Shown piece after piece: positions 36,047 to 44,405 of a DNA stretch of 64,000 nucleotides. The DNA lies in assembly GCF_946902045.1 (NCBI RefSeq), contig NZ_OX336253.1, forward strand, positions 2,108,001 to 2,172,000, read 5' to 3'. Position 1 is the stretch's first letter, and each line of letters starts with the position of its first letter. The DNA is from Neisseria sp. Marseille-Q5346 (GTDB taxonomy: Bacteria > Pseudomonadota > Gammaproteobacteria > Burkholderiales > Neisseriaceae). The notes below the pieces were generated by a model. That model made no database searches, had not been told where the DNA came from, and saw only the letters and a program-made list of their open reading frames with translations. Position numbers and translations under genes: made by a program.

Positions 36047-37540
36047 TTAAAATCGGTATTTAAAATTTAGTAGCCATTCATTTTGACGGTAGCGGTAATG
36101 TGCTGTATTGCTATGGGAGATTGAGCGTCTAAAACGAAATTCAGGATACACACCTTTAAGGTTCCACTGCGGAAAGCCTACAGCGGCTATCATGATGTAT
36201 TGATTGTCGCGTCGCCGTCTGTTGTCGCTGACAAAACTTGCCGCGTCATAAAGACTGCGGCGGTGAAGCAGGATGGTATTGAGATAAGTACCGCTTGAAA
36301 AAAAACTATATGCGCCCAGCCGTGTCGTATATTCCTTGCTGGAAGAAGATTTTTCGGGATAAGCTTTGCGTGTTGCATCAAAGTTGGCGAACAGGCCGCT
36401 TTGGGGTGTGAGAGAAAATTCTGCCCCTACGCCCAGTTCGTATTGCTTATAGTTGGCAAAATAATCTTTGTTTTGTCCACTATATCCGGTCTTTTTTGCT
36501 CCGGCATGTGAGTTAATGCGCCAGCGTGGGGAGAGTGTGCGTGACCAGTTGACATCCGTGCCCCATGCGCGGTAGTGGGTGTGGCGGTTGCGGAAGTCGT
36601 ATTCGAAATAGGGCAGCAGGGAAAAGGAGGAGCGTGCGTCGGCATAGGCGTATCCCGCGTAAAGCGAACCGTTGTGATAGCCGTAATCCGGCATGGCCGC
36701 CGAACTTTTGTCTTTTTCCGTGTAGCGGTTGCCGTACAGCACACCGCGCACCTGTACACCGTGATGCCCTTTGAGCGAGATGGTTTTTTCGGAGGCCGCG
36801 CTATAGGATGAGAAGGTCGAATCCGTTGGCGCAGGCAGGGTGCGCTCCATCAGGCACATGCCCGCGATTTCCCACACGCATTGGCTGATGCCGTTGCCTT
36901 GGTTTACATTGCTATTGTAGCCGTAGCCGAGGCTGATTTGGCCGTGCCAGCGGCGGCGTTTGCCCAGTTCGGATAGGTAGTTTTCCACGATGGGGCGGGT
37001 TTCAGCAGGAATATCTGTTTTCAGAACTTTTTCAAATGCGGCAGCGGACTCTTTGTTTTGGTTGTCTTCGGCATAAAACCGCCCCGCTTCGAGCAGCAGG
37101 CGTGGATTGTCGGGTTCGGCTTCCAAGGCCGTCTGAAAACTGTTCCCTGCCGCGCGGAAATCCCCTTCGTCCCGTTTTTGCAGCGCATCAGCCAAATGAA
37201 TCAGCGCAGGTTTGTGCTGGGGCAGTTTGGCGTAGCGGGCAGCGAACTGGCGCACCTTGTGCCACTGCCGCGCGTTGAGGGCGTGGTAAATCGCGCTTTC
37301 CAGTTCTTCTGCCGTATCGCCGACTTGATAGACTGTACCGTCTATCATGATGTAGCCGTCGTTTTCCCCCACTTCCCCGCGTGCCTGTCCAGTGTCCAGC
37401 CAACCGCTTTCGCGGTATTGCTGCGTTTGGCGGCTGCCCTCGTCCAGCAGGCGGCGGCGTTCGTCTGCGGCCTCGTCGGACGGGGCGGCAAGACAGACTG
37501 TACAGAGCGGCAAGAAAAGCAGGCAGAAGTGGTGTTTCAT
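36047..37540 (-). CDS. slam: Slam-type outer membrane translocator (surface lipoprotein assembly modulator family)
   Basis: The 497-residue precursor has a Sec signal (MKHHFCLLFLPLCTVCLA), a periplasmic N-terminal domain with TPR-like helices (residues about 75-185; the block FRAAGNSFQTALEAEPDNPRLLLEAGRFYAEDNQNKES spans two repeats), and a C-terminal DUF560 beta-barrel of about 290 residues ending in FKYRF. Known Slam proteins move TbpB-like lipoproteins or soluble hemophilins across the outer membrane. The adjacent upstream gene is the likely client. The ATG at 37540 is chosen: AAGGA lies 9 bases upstream and it gives the signal peptide; the 72-residue in-frame extension to 37756 is unlike any signal. 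It is the last gene of the cluster. Confidence 0.9.
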   Translation of the reverse strand: MKHHFCLLFLPLCTVCLAAPSDEAADERRRLLDEGSRQTQQYRESGWLDTGQARGEVGENDGYIMIDGTVYQVGDTAEELESAIYHALNARQWHKVRQFAARYAKLPQHKPALIHLADALQKRDEGDFRAAGNSFQTALEAEPDNPRLLLEAGRFYAEDNQNKESAAAFEKVLKTDIPAETRPIVENYLSELGKRRRWHGQISLGYGYNSNVNQGNGISQCVWEIAGMCLMERTLPAPTDSTFSSYSAASEKTISLKGHHGVQVRGVLYGNRYTEKDKSSAAMPDYGYHNGSLYAGYAYADARSSFSLLPYFEYDFRNRHTHYRAWGTDVNWSRTLSPRWRINSHAGAKKTGYSGQNKDYFANYKQYELGVGAEFSLTPQSGLFANFDATRKAYPEKSSSSKEYTTRLGAYSFFSSGTYLNTILLHRRSLYDAASFVSDNRRRRDNQYIMIAAVGFPQWNLKGVYPEFRFRRSISHSNTAHYRYRQNEWLLNFKYRF

Positions 37541-37563
37541 GAGATAGTGTCCTTGGGGCGGAG

Positions 37564-37575
37564 AGGTCGTCTGAA
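37564..37575 (+). repeat. Variant uptake sequence AGGTCGTCTGAA
   Basis: An exact copy of the AG-muc dialect (from memory typical of the N. mucosa/N. sicca group) lies between slam and its substrate gene, in a window dominated by AGGCCGTCTGAA. Confidence 0.7.
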
Positions 37576-37758
37576 AGAAGTAAAAACAGAAATTCCGCAA
37601 GGCAATGCAGGTTTGTACGGCACTTCGGAAACAGGTCAGCCGCAGTATATTTATGCCTACTGCGGCTGCGGTTAAAAAACGGCGGTTTTCCTGATTGCGG
37701 GAACGGACGGCCAAACGCCGAAAACACCGGCATTCCCTAATCGCGTAAGCGGACAAGG

Positions 37759-38685
37759 TTATTTTTTCGCGCCGCCGAAGGCTACGTCTTTATCCGCTCC
37801 CGTACGATCTACGATACCGGCCAAGGCTTCTGCACCGTTGCCGTAAAAACGGCCGGTAATATGTTCGTTTGCCTTGCCGTTGTCAAATGTGCCGTTGCTC
37901 CGAATATTGGTACCGGCGAAGTTTACACTGTCCCCGGCGCGGGAAATAGTGCCGGACAGTTCGTTTTTACCTGTTCCATAGTTGGCGGTCAGTATGCCGG
38001 TATAGAAATCATTTTTCCCTGGAGTATGCTTGTTAATACCTAATACATTGTATTTCGCATTGACCAGTTTCGGCATATTAGCTGTCGGATTCTCTCCCAC
38101 GAACCAAACCGTGCGATTGCCGTCGTTCATATTCAAATCTGTGCTGTTGGCGATTTGATTACTATTTCCCCTGCGCGGTGCCCATTCTCCGAAGAAGACG
38201 TTGGTTGCCGCAGTTGGCACTTTGGCAAAGGTCATGCCGCCGAATTTCGGCGCAATCGGTAATTTGGGGTCGGCCATTTGGCGTACGCTGAACACTTCGG
38301 TGTTGTTGGCGCGTTTTTCATACCACACTTGGGCGAGCTTAGTTTTTGAGAACCAGCCTGCAATGGGGTTGATGTCGCCGGGTTGCAGATATTTCGGATT
38401 GGCCGTGCCATTTGCATTGGCGTTCTGATTACCGCCGTTGATGGGAGAATTCCCGTATTTATTACGGATGCGCTGCGCGGGACCGGCTTGGAGGTTGATA
38501 GAATTGGATAAGCCATTGCCTGTACTGACTTTGATGCCGGCAGCACCCGAACCAAAGGGCAGGGAATCGGATGTTTTGGGTTCGATTAAGTTCAGTTTGC
38601 TTGAACCACCTTCCACATTAACTGCATAAGCAGAGCTGAAGGTTGCAGTCAAAAGGACAGCGAGGGCTAATTGTGATGCTTTCAT
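37759..38685 (-). CDS. Secreted Slam substrate, hemophilin-like (TbpB-type C-terminal barrel)
   Basis: The 308-residue precursor has a Sec signal (KASQLALAVLLTATFSSAYA) with no lipobox, so the product should be soluble. The C-terminal 90 residues show the pattern of TbpB/fHbp-like eight-stranded barrels: a TGILTANYG strand, SGTISRAGDSVNFAG, then ITGRFYGNGAEALAGI and a terminal DVAFGG. The N-terminal 200 residues form the variable handle/ligand part. Position between a Slam gene and a TonB receptor gene matches hemophilin (HphA) systems, in which the secreted protein captures heme and hands it to the receptor. The ATG at 38685 is used; a longer frame to 38772 lacks homology. Heme binding is inferred, not shown. 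Confidence 0.8.
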   Translation of the reverse strand: MKASQLALAVLLTATFSSAYAVNVEGGSSKLNLIEPKTSDSLPFGSGAAGIKVSTGNGLSNSINLQAGPAQRIRNKYGNSPINGGNQNANANGTANPKYLQPGDINPIAGWFSKTKLAQVWYEKRANNTEVFSVRQMADPKLPIAPKFGGMTFAKVPTAATNVFFGEWAPRRGNSNQIANSTDLNMNDGNRTVWFVGENPTANMPKLVNAKYNVLGINKHTPGKNDFYTGILTANYGTGKNELSGTISRAGDSVNFAGTNIRSNGTFDNGKANEHITGRFYGNGAEALAGIVDRTGADKDVAFGGAKK

Positions 38686-38805
38686 GATTTTTCTTTCAAA
38701 GAAAAGATATGGTGGATACCGCTGTTTTGTCTCGAGCGGCAAGGTGTATCGGGTGTTACCGATAGGGCGCATATTAATATAAATAAAAATATAAATCTAA
38801 TTAAA

Positions 38806-38873
38806 ACTCATTATCAAATGTAAAGTGCGGATTGCATTTGTCAATATTTTATTTTTAATATCATTGCATTATC
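38806..38873 (-). promoter_or_regulatory. Possible Fur half-sites upstream of the Slam substrate gene
   Basis: Two GATAAT hexamers on the minus strand (38810-38815 and 38868-38873) in an AT-rich gap resemble Fur box halves. Neither extends to a full 19-base match, so this is weak. Confidence 0.3.
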
Positions 38874-38964
38874 ATCTAATAAATACAAATATCATAGTAA
38901 CGGTAACAGGCTGTAGCCGACGGGCAGATTCCTGCCCGTCGGCTACATAGGATACAGTCAAGCT

Positions 38965-41900
38965 CTAAAACCTACCCTTAATGCCGAAGGTAATTGTCCT
39001 GCCTGGGCCGGGAACCGGGGTGCTGGACATCGGGTCTAGGTAATAGCGGTTGGCAAGGTTGGTAACGCCGAAATTCAAGTCTATGTGCTTCCCTATGCGG
39101 TAGCGGGCATAGGCATCCAAAAGGGTGGCGGCATGCCAGCCGTAGGGTTTGCCGTTGCGCTCATACACCTTCCCCGCGCCGTCGGCAATCAGCTTGTCGT
39201 AGTTTTTCCGCTCCGCCTTGCTGTGATGGATGGCACGCATGCCCAATTCCAGTTTTTCATTAAAGAAGCGCGTGCCGACATCAAGGGTAAGCGAATATTT
39301 CGGCTGCAGGGACTGGAAGAAGCGGCTGAGGCCGAAGCCGCCTTCGAGGCATTCGGGTACGCGTTGCAGGTAATAGTCGAATTTGAAGGCGATGCCCTTG
39401 TCGCACACCATATGTTTCAAGCGGTAAGTGCCGCCGAAGGAGGCGAAGAAGCGGCCGCTGTCGAGGCGGCTTTGCAGTTCTACCCCCTTGCTGACTGCCT
39501 TGTCGTATTGGATCATGCCGCCGTCCATATTCGAGGTGTCGATTTGGTTTTTGATTTTATTGCTGTAGTAGGTGAGGCGGAGGTCGCCTTGGCGCAGCCT
39601 GGCGAAATGCGGGGCGAAATTGAAGTTGTAGCCGATTTCCCAGTTGGTGCTTTTTTCCGGCTTCAGGCTGTATTCGGCCACGGTCTGGCTGCCGTACAGC
39701 CCGCCGCTGCCGGTGGCGGCGGTCAGTTCGTAAAGGCTGGGGAAGCGGCTCATGCGGGCATAGCGGGCGAAGAGGCGGTGGTTGTCGGCAAGATCGTAGC
39801 TGACCGACAGCATGGGCGCCCAGGAATGCGCGCGCTGTTCCTGCGGCATGCGCCAGCGGTCGGCTTCGCCGAATTGATGCCGCATCCAAGCTGTACGGTT
39901 TAGGTCGCTATTGAATTCCAGTGCCTGATTATTGTCTTCTTTTGACGGAATTTGGTTTTCATTGGCCATACGTTCCATTTCTTCGCGTACCGGGTCGGTC
40001 ATGTAAAGATGCGATCCTGGGATATAGCGGCGGTAGCTGCCGCTTTTTCCCTGCGGATTGTTTACCCTTTCGCGGTACATTTCCGGCGTAATCTGTATTT
40101 TATCGGTATCAAATTTGCCCGCGACCATTGGGATAATTTGCTTGCGGCGCAGGATATAAAGTGCGTCTTTATCTTTATCAGCCTGATTTTTTTTTGCAAA
40201 GCTGCCGTCAGCCTTGCCGTAAATACGGGTGTGAGACCAGGTGTCATCATAGTTATCGTCTTGTCTCAAATGATCAAAGCCATAGCCGTTTTTTTCGGTA
40301 AAGCGACGGTTCAGTTGCTTATACTCGTCGCTCTGCTTATCCATCTGATCCCAAAAATTGTGGTTGTAAGTCCGCCGCAAACCGTCTAATAAGCGCAAGT
40401 CTTCTTCATCCGCCAATTCGTAATAAGGCATCATCAGACCGGTAACATAGCTGTCCGAACCCAGGCCGTACTGATACCAGGGGTTGCGTGCGGCACGCTG
40501 CCGCGCCAGTTCGATATTGCGTCCTTTGAAGTTCTGATAGCGCACGCCCGCCTGTATGTTCAGGCGGGAAGTCGGTTTCCAATCGAATACCAGGTTCGCG
40601 CCCCATTCGCGCTTTTTCGCCGACTGCGGGCCGCCCAAGGCCGCCATGCGGGTCAGTACGCCGAAAGTATTCATCAAATCATTGCTGTCGGCGGTATCGG
40701 TGCGTTCTTCCAGAGTTTCGCGCTGGTAGTCGGCGGCAAGGGTGAGGCTGAGTTTGTCGGAAAGGCGGAAGCGGTTGCTGAGGTTGAAGCCGTTGCGGAC
40801 GACGTCGGTACGCTGCCGCGCGCCGGGAACGATGATGCGGTCGGGATGTTCGATGTAGTAGCGTTCCTGATTCAGCTTTTGCTTCAGTTCGGCCAGGTTC
40901 ATCAGCTTGCCGATTTGGTTGGTCTGGTCGGTCATCACATTTTTATCGGCGGGCGTGATGGCGTAGTAGCCGCCCGTATGCCCCATCCAGCGGTCGGTAA
41001 TCGCACGGTTGTTTTCATCGTGTTCTGCCAGCTTGCGGGCGATTTTGTCGGGCGTGTCTTCTATCATGCGCAGCACTTCTTCATGGGTTCGGGCCGAGCC
41101 GTAGGTGTTCGACGCCATCGCGCTTTCGCAGCTTTCCCCCCGCAGGTTGGGCGACGGTTTTTTGCGTATGTTGCACCAGTACCAAAGGTCGTACTCATAG
41201 TCGGGCGTAATAACGCCGACGACGGGGCCGCCGCTCTGATGGCGGTTGCTGTCGGTTTTCACCCGCCACATATCGGCTTGAAGGTCTATCCATTTGTTGT
41301 TTTGCGGCTTCCATTCGTAGCCGATTTTGTAGGTTTTGCTGTCGATTTTCGTGCCTATCCCCGGTGCCTGCTGCGCGGGTTCGTCTAGGGATTGTTCGGC
41401 GAAACCGAGTATCCATGCCGTTATCAGGGGGTTGATTTCGCCGAAGCCGATTTTGTTGTCCATATATTGCAGGCTGATTTTTTGGTTGCCCGGCAGATAC
41501 CAGTTGTTTTTCAGCAGCAGGGTTTTGGTGTCGGTGTGGCTGTTCATGATTTCTTCGCCCGGCCTGAACAGGACGGCCATATTCGGCACCAGGCTGGCGG
41601 AAGATTTGCAGAGTATGTCTTTTTCCCGCCATGATTTGTCAGGATACTGGTCGTAACAGGCATCCGCACCGTAAATGGGGTTGTTGAGGTAGCTTTGATA
41701 GCCGCGTTTGCCCGCGTAGTAGTTGCCCTTTTGGCGGTGGCTGTATGCGGCAAGGCCGTCTGTAATGTCGGTTTTGAAGGCGGCGGACAACATCAGCTGC
41801 CTGTCGTCTTTGAAGTTGGTGTGGCTTTTGCCGCCCGCATACTTCGTACCCGCTATGCCTTCGTCCAACAACAGGGCGGTGGGGGAAGGTTTGCCGGTAT

Positions 41901-42612
41901 AGCCGGTTAATACATCGGGCATACCCGATACCCCGTCCGCCGTCGCGCCTATGGGCGAGAGGGTGCGGTAGTCGCGGCCTAAGAATTGGCGTAGGTCGTT
42001 TTTCTGCGCCACGGTGTTGCCGGAAAACTCGGTTTTGACTTCGATTCCCCAGTTTTTGCCTTCGGGGATGATGTCGGCGGGTTCGATGGTGCGGATGGAC
42101 ATCGCACCGCCGACGCCCGATTTCACGCCGCGCGTCATGGCGGGGCTTTTTTCCACCGCGATGCTGCGGAACAGGGCGGGGTCGAGGTAGTTGCGGTCGC
42201 CCACGCCGTAGTTGTTGAGCCAGACATCGACCGTTTGCTCCGTGCCGTCCAGTGTTACGGGGATACGGCCCTTGCCGGTGATGCCGCGTATGTTGGGCGT
42301 AATCGCGCCGCCGGCGGTGCGGGTATTCATGTTGTACACGCCGTTTAAGCCTTTGAGTACGTCGCCGGCGGATTGGACGCGGTAGCGTTCGAGGTATTCT
42401 TTGCCAACATAGGCGTTGGAGACGTTTTTGTAATACACATCGTCCGCGCCTTTTTGGTCGTTGGTACGTTTGCCACTGACAACAACGGTATCCAATTCTT
42501 GGTATTGTTCTGGTTGAGCTGAGGTTTCGATGACATTAGCAACGGTTAATGTACTGAATGCGCTGGCAAGGCTGAGAATGATTATTTTGGGTTTGGGAGT
42601 AAAAGCAGACAT
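38965..42612 (-). CDS. Large TonB-dependent outer membrane receptor (TdfG/HphR-like)
   Basis: This 1215-residue receptor has an N-terminal signal-like stretch, a TonB box (DTVVVSGKR, residues about 41-49), a plug domain (about 60-185, with ITGKGRIPVTLDGTEQ and SPAMTRGVKSGVGGAMSIRT) and a very long 22-strand barrel ending in GRTITFGIKGRF. The length far exceeds typical heme receptors (700-850) and implies large surface loops, as in receptors that dock a protein ligand. The neighbouring secreted protein is the natural ligand candidate. A near-consensus Fur box lies 99 bases upstream, so iron repression is expected. TdfG or HphR relatedness is from memory of the families; the transported ligand is inferred to be heme. 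Confidence 0.85.
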   Translation of the reverse strand: MSAFTPKPKIIILSLASAFSTLTVANVIETSAQPEQYQELDTVVVSGKRTNDQKGADDVYYKNVSNAYVGKEYLERYRVQSAGDVLKGLNGVYNMNTRTAGGAITPNIRGITGKGRIPVTLDGTEQTVDVWLNNYGVGDRNYLDPALFRSIAVEKSPAMTRGVKSGVGGAMSIRTIEPADIIPEGKNWGIEVKTEFSGNTVAQKNDLRQFLGRDYRTLSPIGATADGVSGMPDVLTGYTGKPSPTALLLDEGIAGTKYAGGKSHTNFKDDRQLMLSAAFKTDITDGLAAYSHRQKGNYYAGKRGYQSYLNNPIYGADACYDQYPDKSWREKDILCKSSASLVPNMAVLFRPGEEIMNSHTDTKTLLLKNNWYLPGNQKISLQYMDNKIGFGEINPLITAWILGFAEQSLDEPAQQAPGIGTKIDSKTYKIGYEWKPQNNKWIDLQADMWRVKTDSNRHQSGGPVVGVITPDYEYDLWYWCNIRKKPSPNLRGESCESAMASNTYGSARTHEEVLRMIEDTPDKIARKLAEHDENNRAITDRWMGHTGGYYAITPADKNVMTDQTNQIGKLMNLAELKQKLNQERYYIEHPDRIIVPGARQRTDVVRNGFNLSNRFRLSDKLSLTLAADYQRETLEERTDTADSNDLMNTFGVLTRMAALGGPQSAKKREWGANLVFDWKPTSRLNIQAGVRYQNFKGRNIELARQRAARNPWYQYGLGSDSYVTGLMMPYYELADEEDLRLLDGLRRTYNHNFWDQMDKQSDEYKQLNRRFTEKNGYGFDHLRQDDNYDDTWSHTRIYGKADGSFAKKNQADKDKDALYILRRKQIIPMVAGKFDTDKIQITPEMYRERVNNPQGKSGSYRRYIPGSHLYMTDPVREEMERMANENQIPSKEDNNQALEFNSDLNRTAWMRHQFGEADRWRMPQEQRAHSWAPMLSVSYDLADNHRLFARYARMSRFPSLYELTAATGSGGLYGSQTVAEYSLKPEKSTNWEIGYNFNFAPHFARLRQGDLRLTYYSNKIKNQIDTSNMDGGMIQYDKAVSKGVELQSRLDSGRFFASFGGTYRLKHMVCDKGIAFKFDYYLQRVPECLEGGFGLSRFFQSLQPKYSLTLDVGTRFFNEKLELGMRAIHHSKAERKNYDKLIADGAGKVYERNGKPYGWHAATLLDAYARYRIGKHIDLNFGVTNLANRYYLDPMSSTPVPGPGRTITFGIKGRF

Positions 42613-42710
42613 AGTTTCTCTTTGTTAAGAATTTAATATAAGAGGTTAAAATACTCTTTTATATAAAAAATATAAAATTTTTAAATATTATTAATATTTA
42701 TCTAATAATT

Positions 42711-42729
42711 GATTATGCTTATCATTATT
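42711..42729. promoter_or_regulatory. Fur box of the TonB receptor gene
   Basis: GATTATGCTTATCATTATT matches 15 of 19 positions of the Fur consensus GATAATGATAATCATTATC. It lies in the AT-rich promoter region of the receptor gene. Confidence 0.7.
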
Positions 42730-42799
42730 GAAGTAATCTAATAAATAGTCGTTTTTATCATAATTTTGTTTGGATCATATTCAGATAAATAGAGATATG

Positions 42800-42834
42800 A
42801 AAAGGCCGTCTGAAAACTTTCAGACGGCCTTTTG
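42800..42834. terminator. DUS terminator after ribBX
   Basis: AAAGGCCGTCTGAAA and TTTCAGACGGCCTTTT form a tight hairpin followed by a T-run, about 30 bases after the stop of the minus-strand ribB gene's end, between it and the receptor promoter. Confidence 0.75.
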
Positions 42835-42866
42835 TTTCATTTGCTTTGAGAGTTAATCAAGCAAGA

Positions 42867-44207
42867 TTATTTTTCTGCTTCTTCAAAGCCGACGACTTCG
42901 AGACCGAAGCCGGTGAGGCCGGTAAAGGATGACGGCTGGCCGAGGACGCGCAATTTTTTGACGTTGAGGCCGGCGAGGATTTGTGCGCCTATGCCGTAGC
43001 TTTTGCTGTCCCATTTGTAGGCTTGGTTTGCGCCTTTAGGCAGGGTGCGGTCGAGTAGTGTGGCGCCGTCTTCGGTACGGTGCAGGAGGATGACTACGCC
43101 GCTTTCGGCTTGTTGGATGCGCTCAAGGGCTTTGGGTAATGACCATGAATGGCGTGGGTTGGCTTGGATGAAGTCCATGACGCTGAAGGGCTCGTGGACG
43201 CGGACGAGGGTTTCTTCGTCGGCGGAAGGTGTGCCTTTGACGAGGGCGAGGTGGGTTTCGCCGGAGAGTTTGTCGACGTAAACGTGTTGTTGGAACTCGC
43301 CCCACGGGGTTTGTACGGGTGCGTTACCCATGTCTTCAAGCAGGCTTTCGGTACGGCTACGGTATTCGATGAGGTCGGTAATGGTGCCGATTTTGAGGTT
43401 GTGTTCTTCGGCAAATTTCATCAGTTCGGGCATACGCGCCATGGTGCCGTCGTCGTTGATGATTTCGCAGATGACGGCGGCGGGAATCAGACCGTTCATT
43501 TGTGCCAGATCGACGCCGGCTTCTGTGTGTCCTGCGCGGACGAGTACGCCGCCCTTTTGGGCGCGCAGTGGGAAGATGTGGCCGGGTTGGACGATGTCTT
43601 CAGGTTTGGCGGATGGGGAAACGGCAGTTTGAATGGTCAGGGCGCGGTCGGCGGCGGAAATGCCGGTGGTAATGCCGTGGGCGGCTTCGATGGAGACGGT
43701 AAAGTTGGTGCCGTATTGTGCGCCATTTTTTTGGGTCATCATGGGCAGGCCGAGTTTTTCGACCATTTCGCCGTCCATCGGCAGGCAGACCAGGCCACGT
43801 GCGTTTTTGATCATGAAGTTGATGGCTTCGGGGGTAACGAATTGGGCGGCCATCAGCAAGTCGCCTTCGTTTTCGCGGTCTTCGGCATCGGTGATGATGA
43901 CCATTTTGCCGGCTTTGATGTCTGCTAGGATTTCGGGGATGGTGGAGATGTGGGACATGGTATTTCTTTCTTGGCTGATGGTGGGAGCGTGGCGGTCTTG
44001 GTGGTCTTGATCCAGCCACATGTCAGGCATATTGGCTGCCTGCTCGATTTTTCGGGCTTTTTTCTCGCCGAAAGATTTGTTTTTCAGCAGGGCGGACAGC
44101 TCGCCTTGGTTGATGGCGATGGCTTGGGCAAACTTGGTCTGCTGGCCGTTGTGGTGTTGTGTTATCCATTGCCGCAGGTTGTGGCGGCGCAGGTCGGTGG
44201 TATTCAT
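42867..44207 (-). CDS. ribB: HTH-fused 3,4-dihydroxy-2-butanone-4-phosphate synthase with degenerate RibA-like domain (RibBX type)
   Basis: The frame from 44207 encodes 446 residues in three parts. Residues about 10-70 resemble a Cro/C1-type helix-turn-helix (QQTKFAQAIAINQGELSALLKNKSFGEKKARKIEQ). From Met84 (43958) runs a complete RibB, with DAEDRENEGDLLMAA, GLVCLPM and HTEAGVDLAQ, making the four-carbon riboflavin precursor from ribulose-5-phosphate. The last 170 residues align with GTP cyclohydrolase II, but the three zinc cysteines and their loop are missing (VRVHEPFSVMDFIQANPRHSW), so that domain should be inactive. The promoter at 44238-44266 supports translation from 44207. Translation only from 43958 (weak AAGAAAG site) remains possible. 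Confidence 0.85.
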   Translation of the reverse strand: MNTTDLRRHNLRQWITQHHNGQQTKFAQAIAINQGELSALLKNKSFGEKKARKIEQAANMPDMWLDQDHQDRHAPTISQERNTMSHISTIPEILADIKAGKMVIITDAEDRENEGDLLMAAQFVTPEAINFMIKNARGLVCLPMDGEMVEKLGLPMMTQKNGAQYGTNFTVSIEAAHGITTGISAADRALTIQTAVSPSAKPEDIVQPGHIFPLRAQKGGVLVRAGHTEAGVDLAQMNGLIPAAVICEIINDDGTMARMPELMKFAEEHNLKIGTITDLIEYRSRTESLLEDMGNAPVQTPWGEFQQHVYVDKLSGETHLALVKGTPSADEETLVRVHEPFSVMDFIQANPRHSWSLPKALERIQQAESGVVILLHRTEDGATLLDRTLPKGANQAYKWDSKSYGIGAQILAGLNVKKLRVLGQPSSFTGLTGFGLEVVGFEEAEK

Positions 44208-44237
44208 GATGAGATGAAATTGAATTGTGTGTAATGG

Positions 44238-44266
44238 ATTGTAGTCTTGTCTTTACCAAAAGGCAA
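44238..44266 (-). promoter_or_regulatory. Promoter of HTH-ribBX with operator over the -35
   Basis: Minus strand TTGCCT (44261-44266), 17-base spacer, TACAAT (44238-44243). The predicted transcript starts near 44231, about 24 bases before the HTH start codon. The -35 overlaps the palindrome TTACCAAAAGGCAA (44253-44266). Confidence 0.65.
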
Positions 44267-44303
44267 ACTTTGTTTGTTGAGATTTTTTATTACTTTTTGG
44301 TAA
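44253..44303. promoter_or_regulatory. Paired palindromic operators TTACYWWWWGGYAA
   Basis: Two 14-base palindromes, TTACCAAAAGGCAA (44253-44266) and TTACTTTTTGGTAA (44290-44303), share 12 of 14 positions when one is reversed. They are centred 37 bases apart between the HTH-RibB gene and the divergent DUF4230 gene, and are candidate binding sites for the HTH module. Confidence 0.55.
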
Positions 44304-44405
44304 TGAAATTTATTGTTTCAGACGGCCTGTGTATGGCTTGAAATTGACGGTTTTGGGAGAATATGGGGAATGTTTTGATGATTATTTTAACGGGGGATGT
44401 TTGAA

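Noticed and set aside
36047..37756. Longer Slam product starting at 37756
   Set aside because: The extra 72 residues lack a signal peptide and ribosome site; the ATG at 37540 has both.
44208..44405. FMN riboswitch upstream of ribB
   Set aside because: The leader is only about 24 bases after the predicted promoter and no RFN-like conserved blocks are visible.
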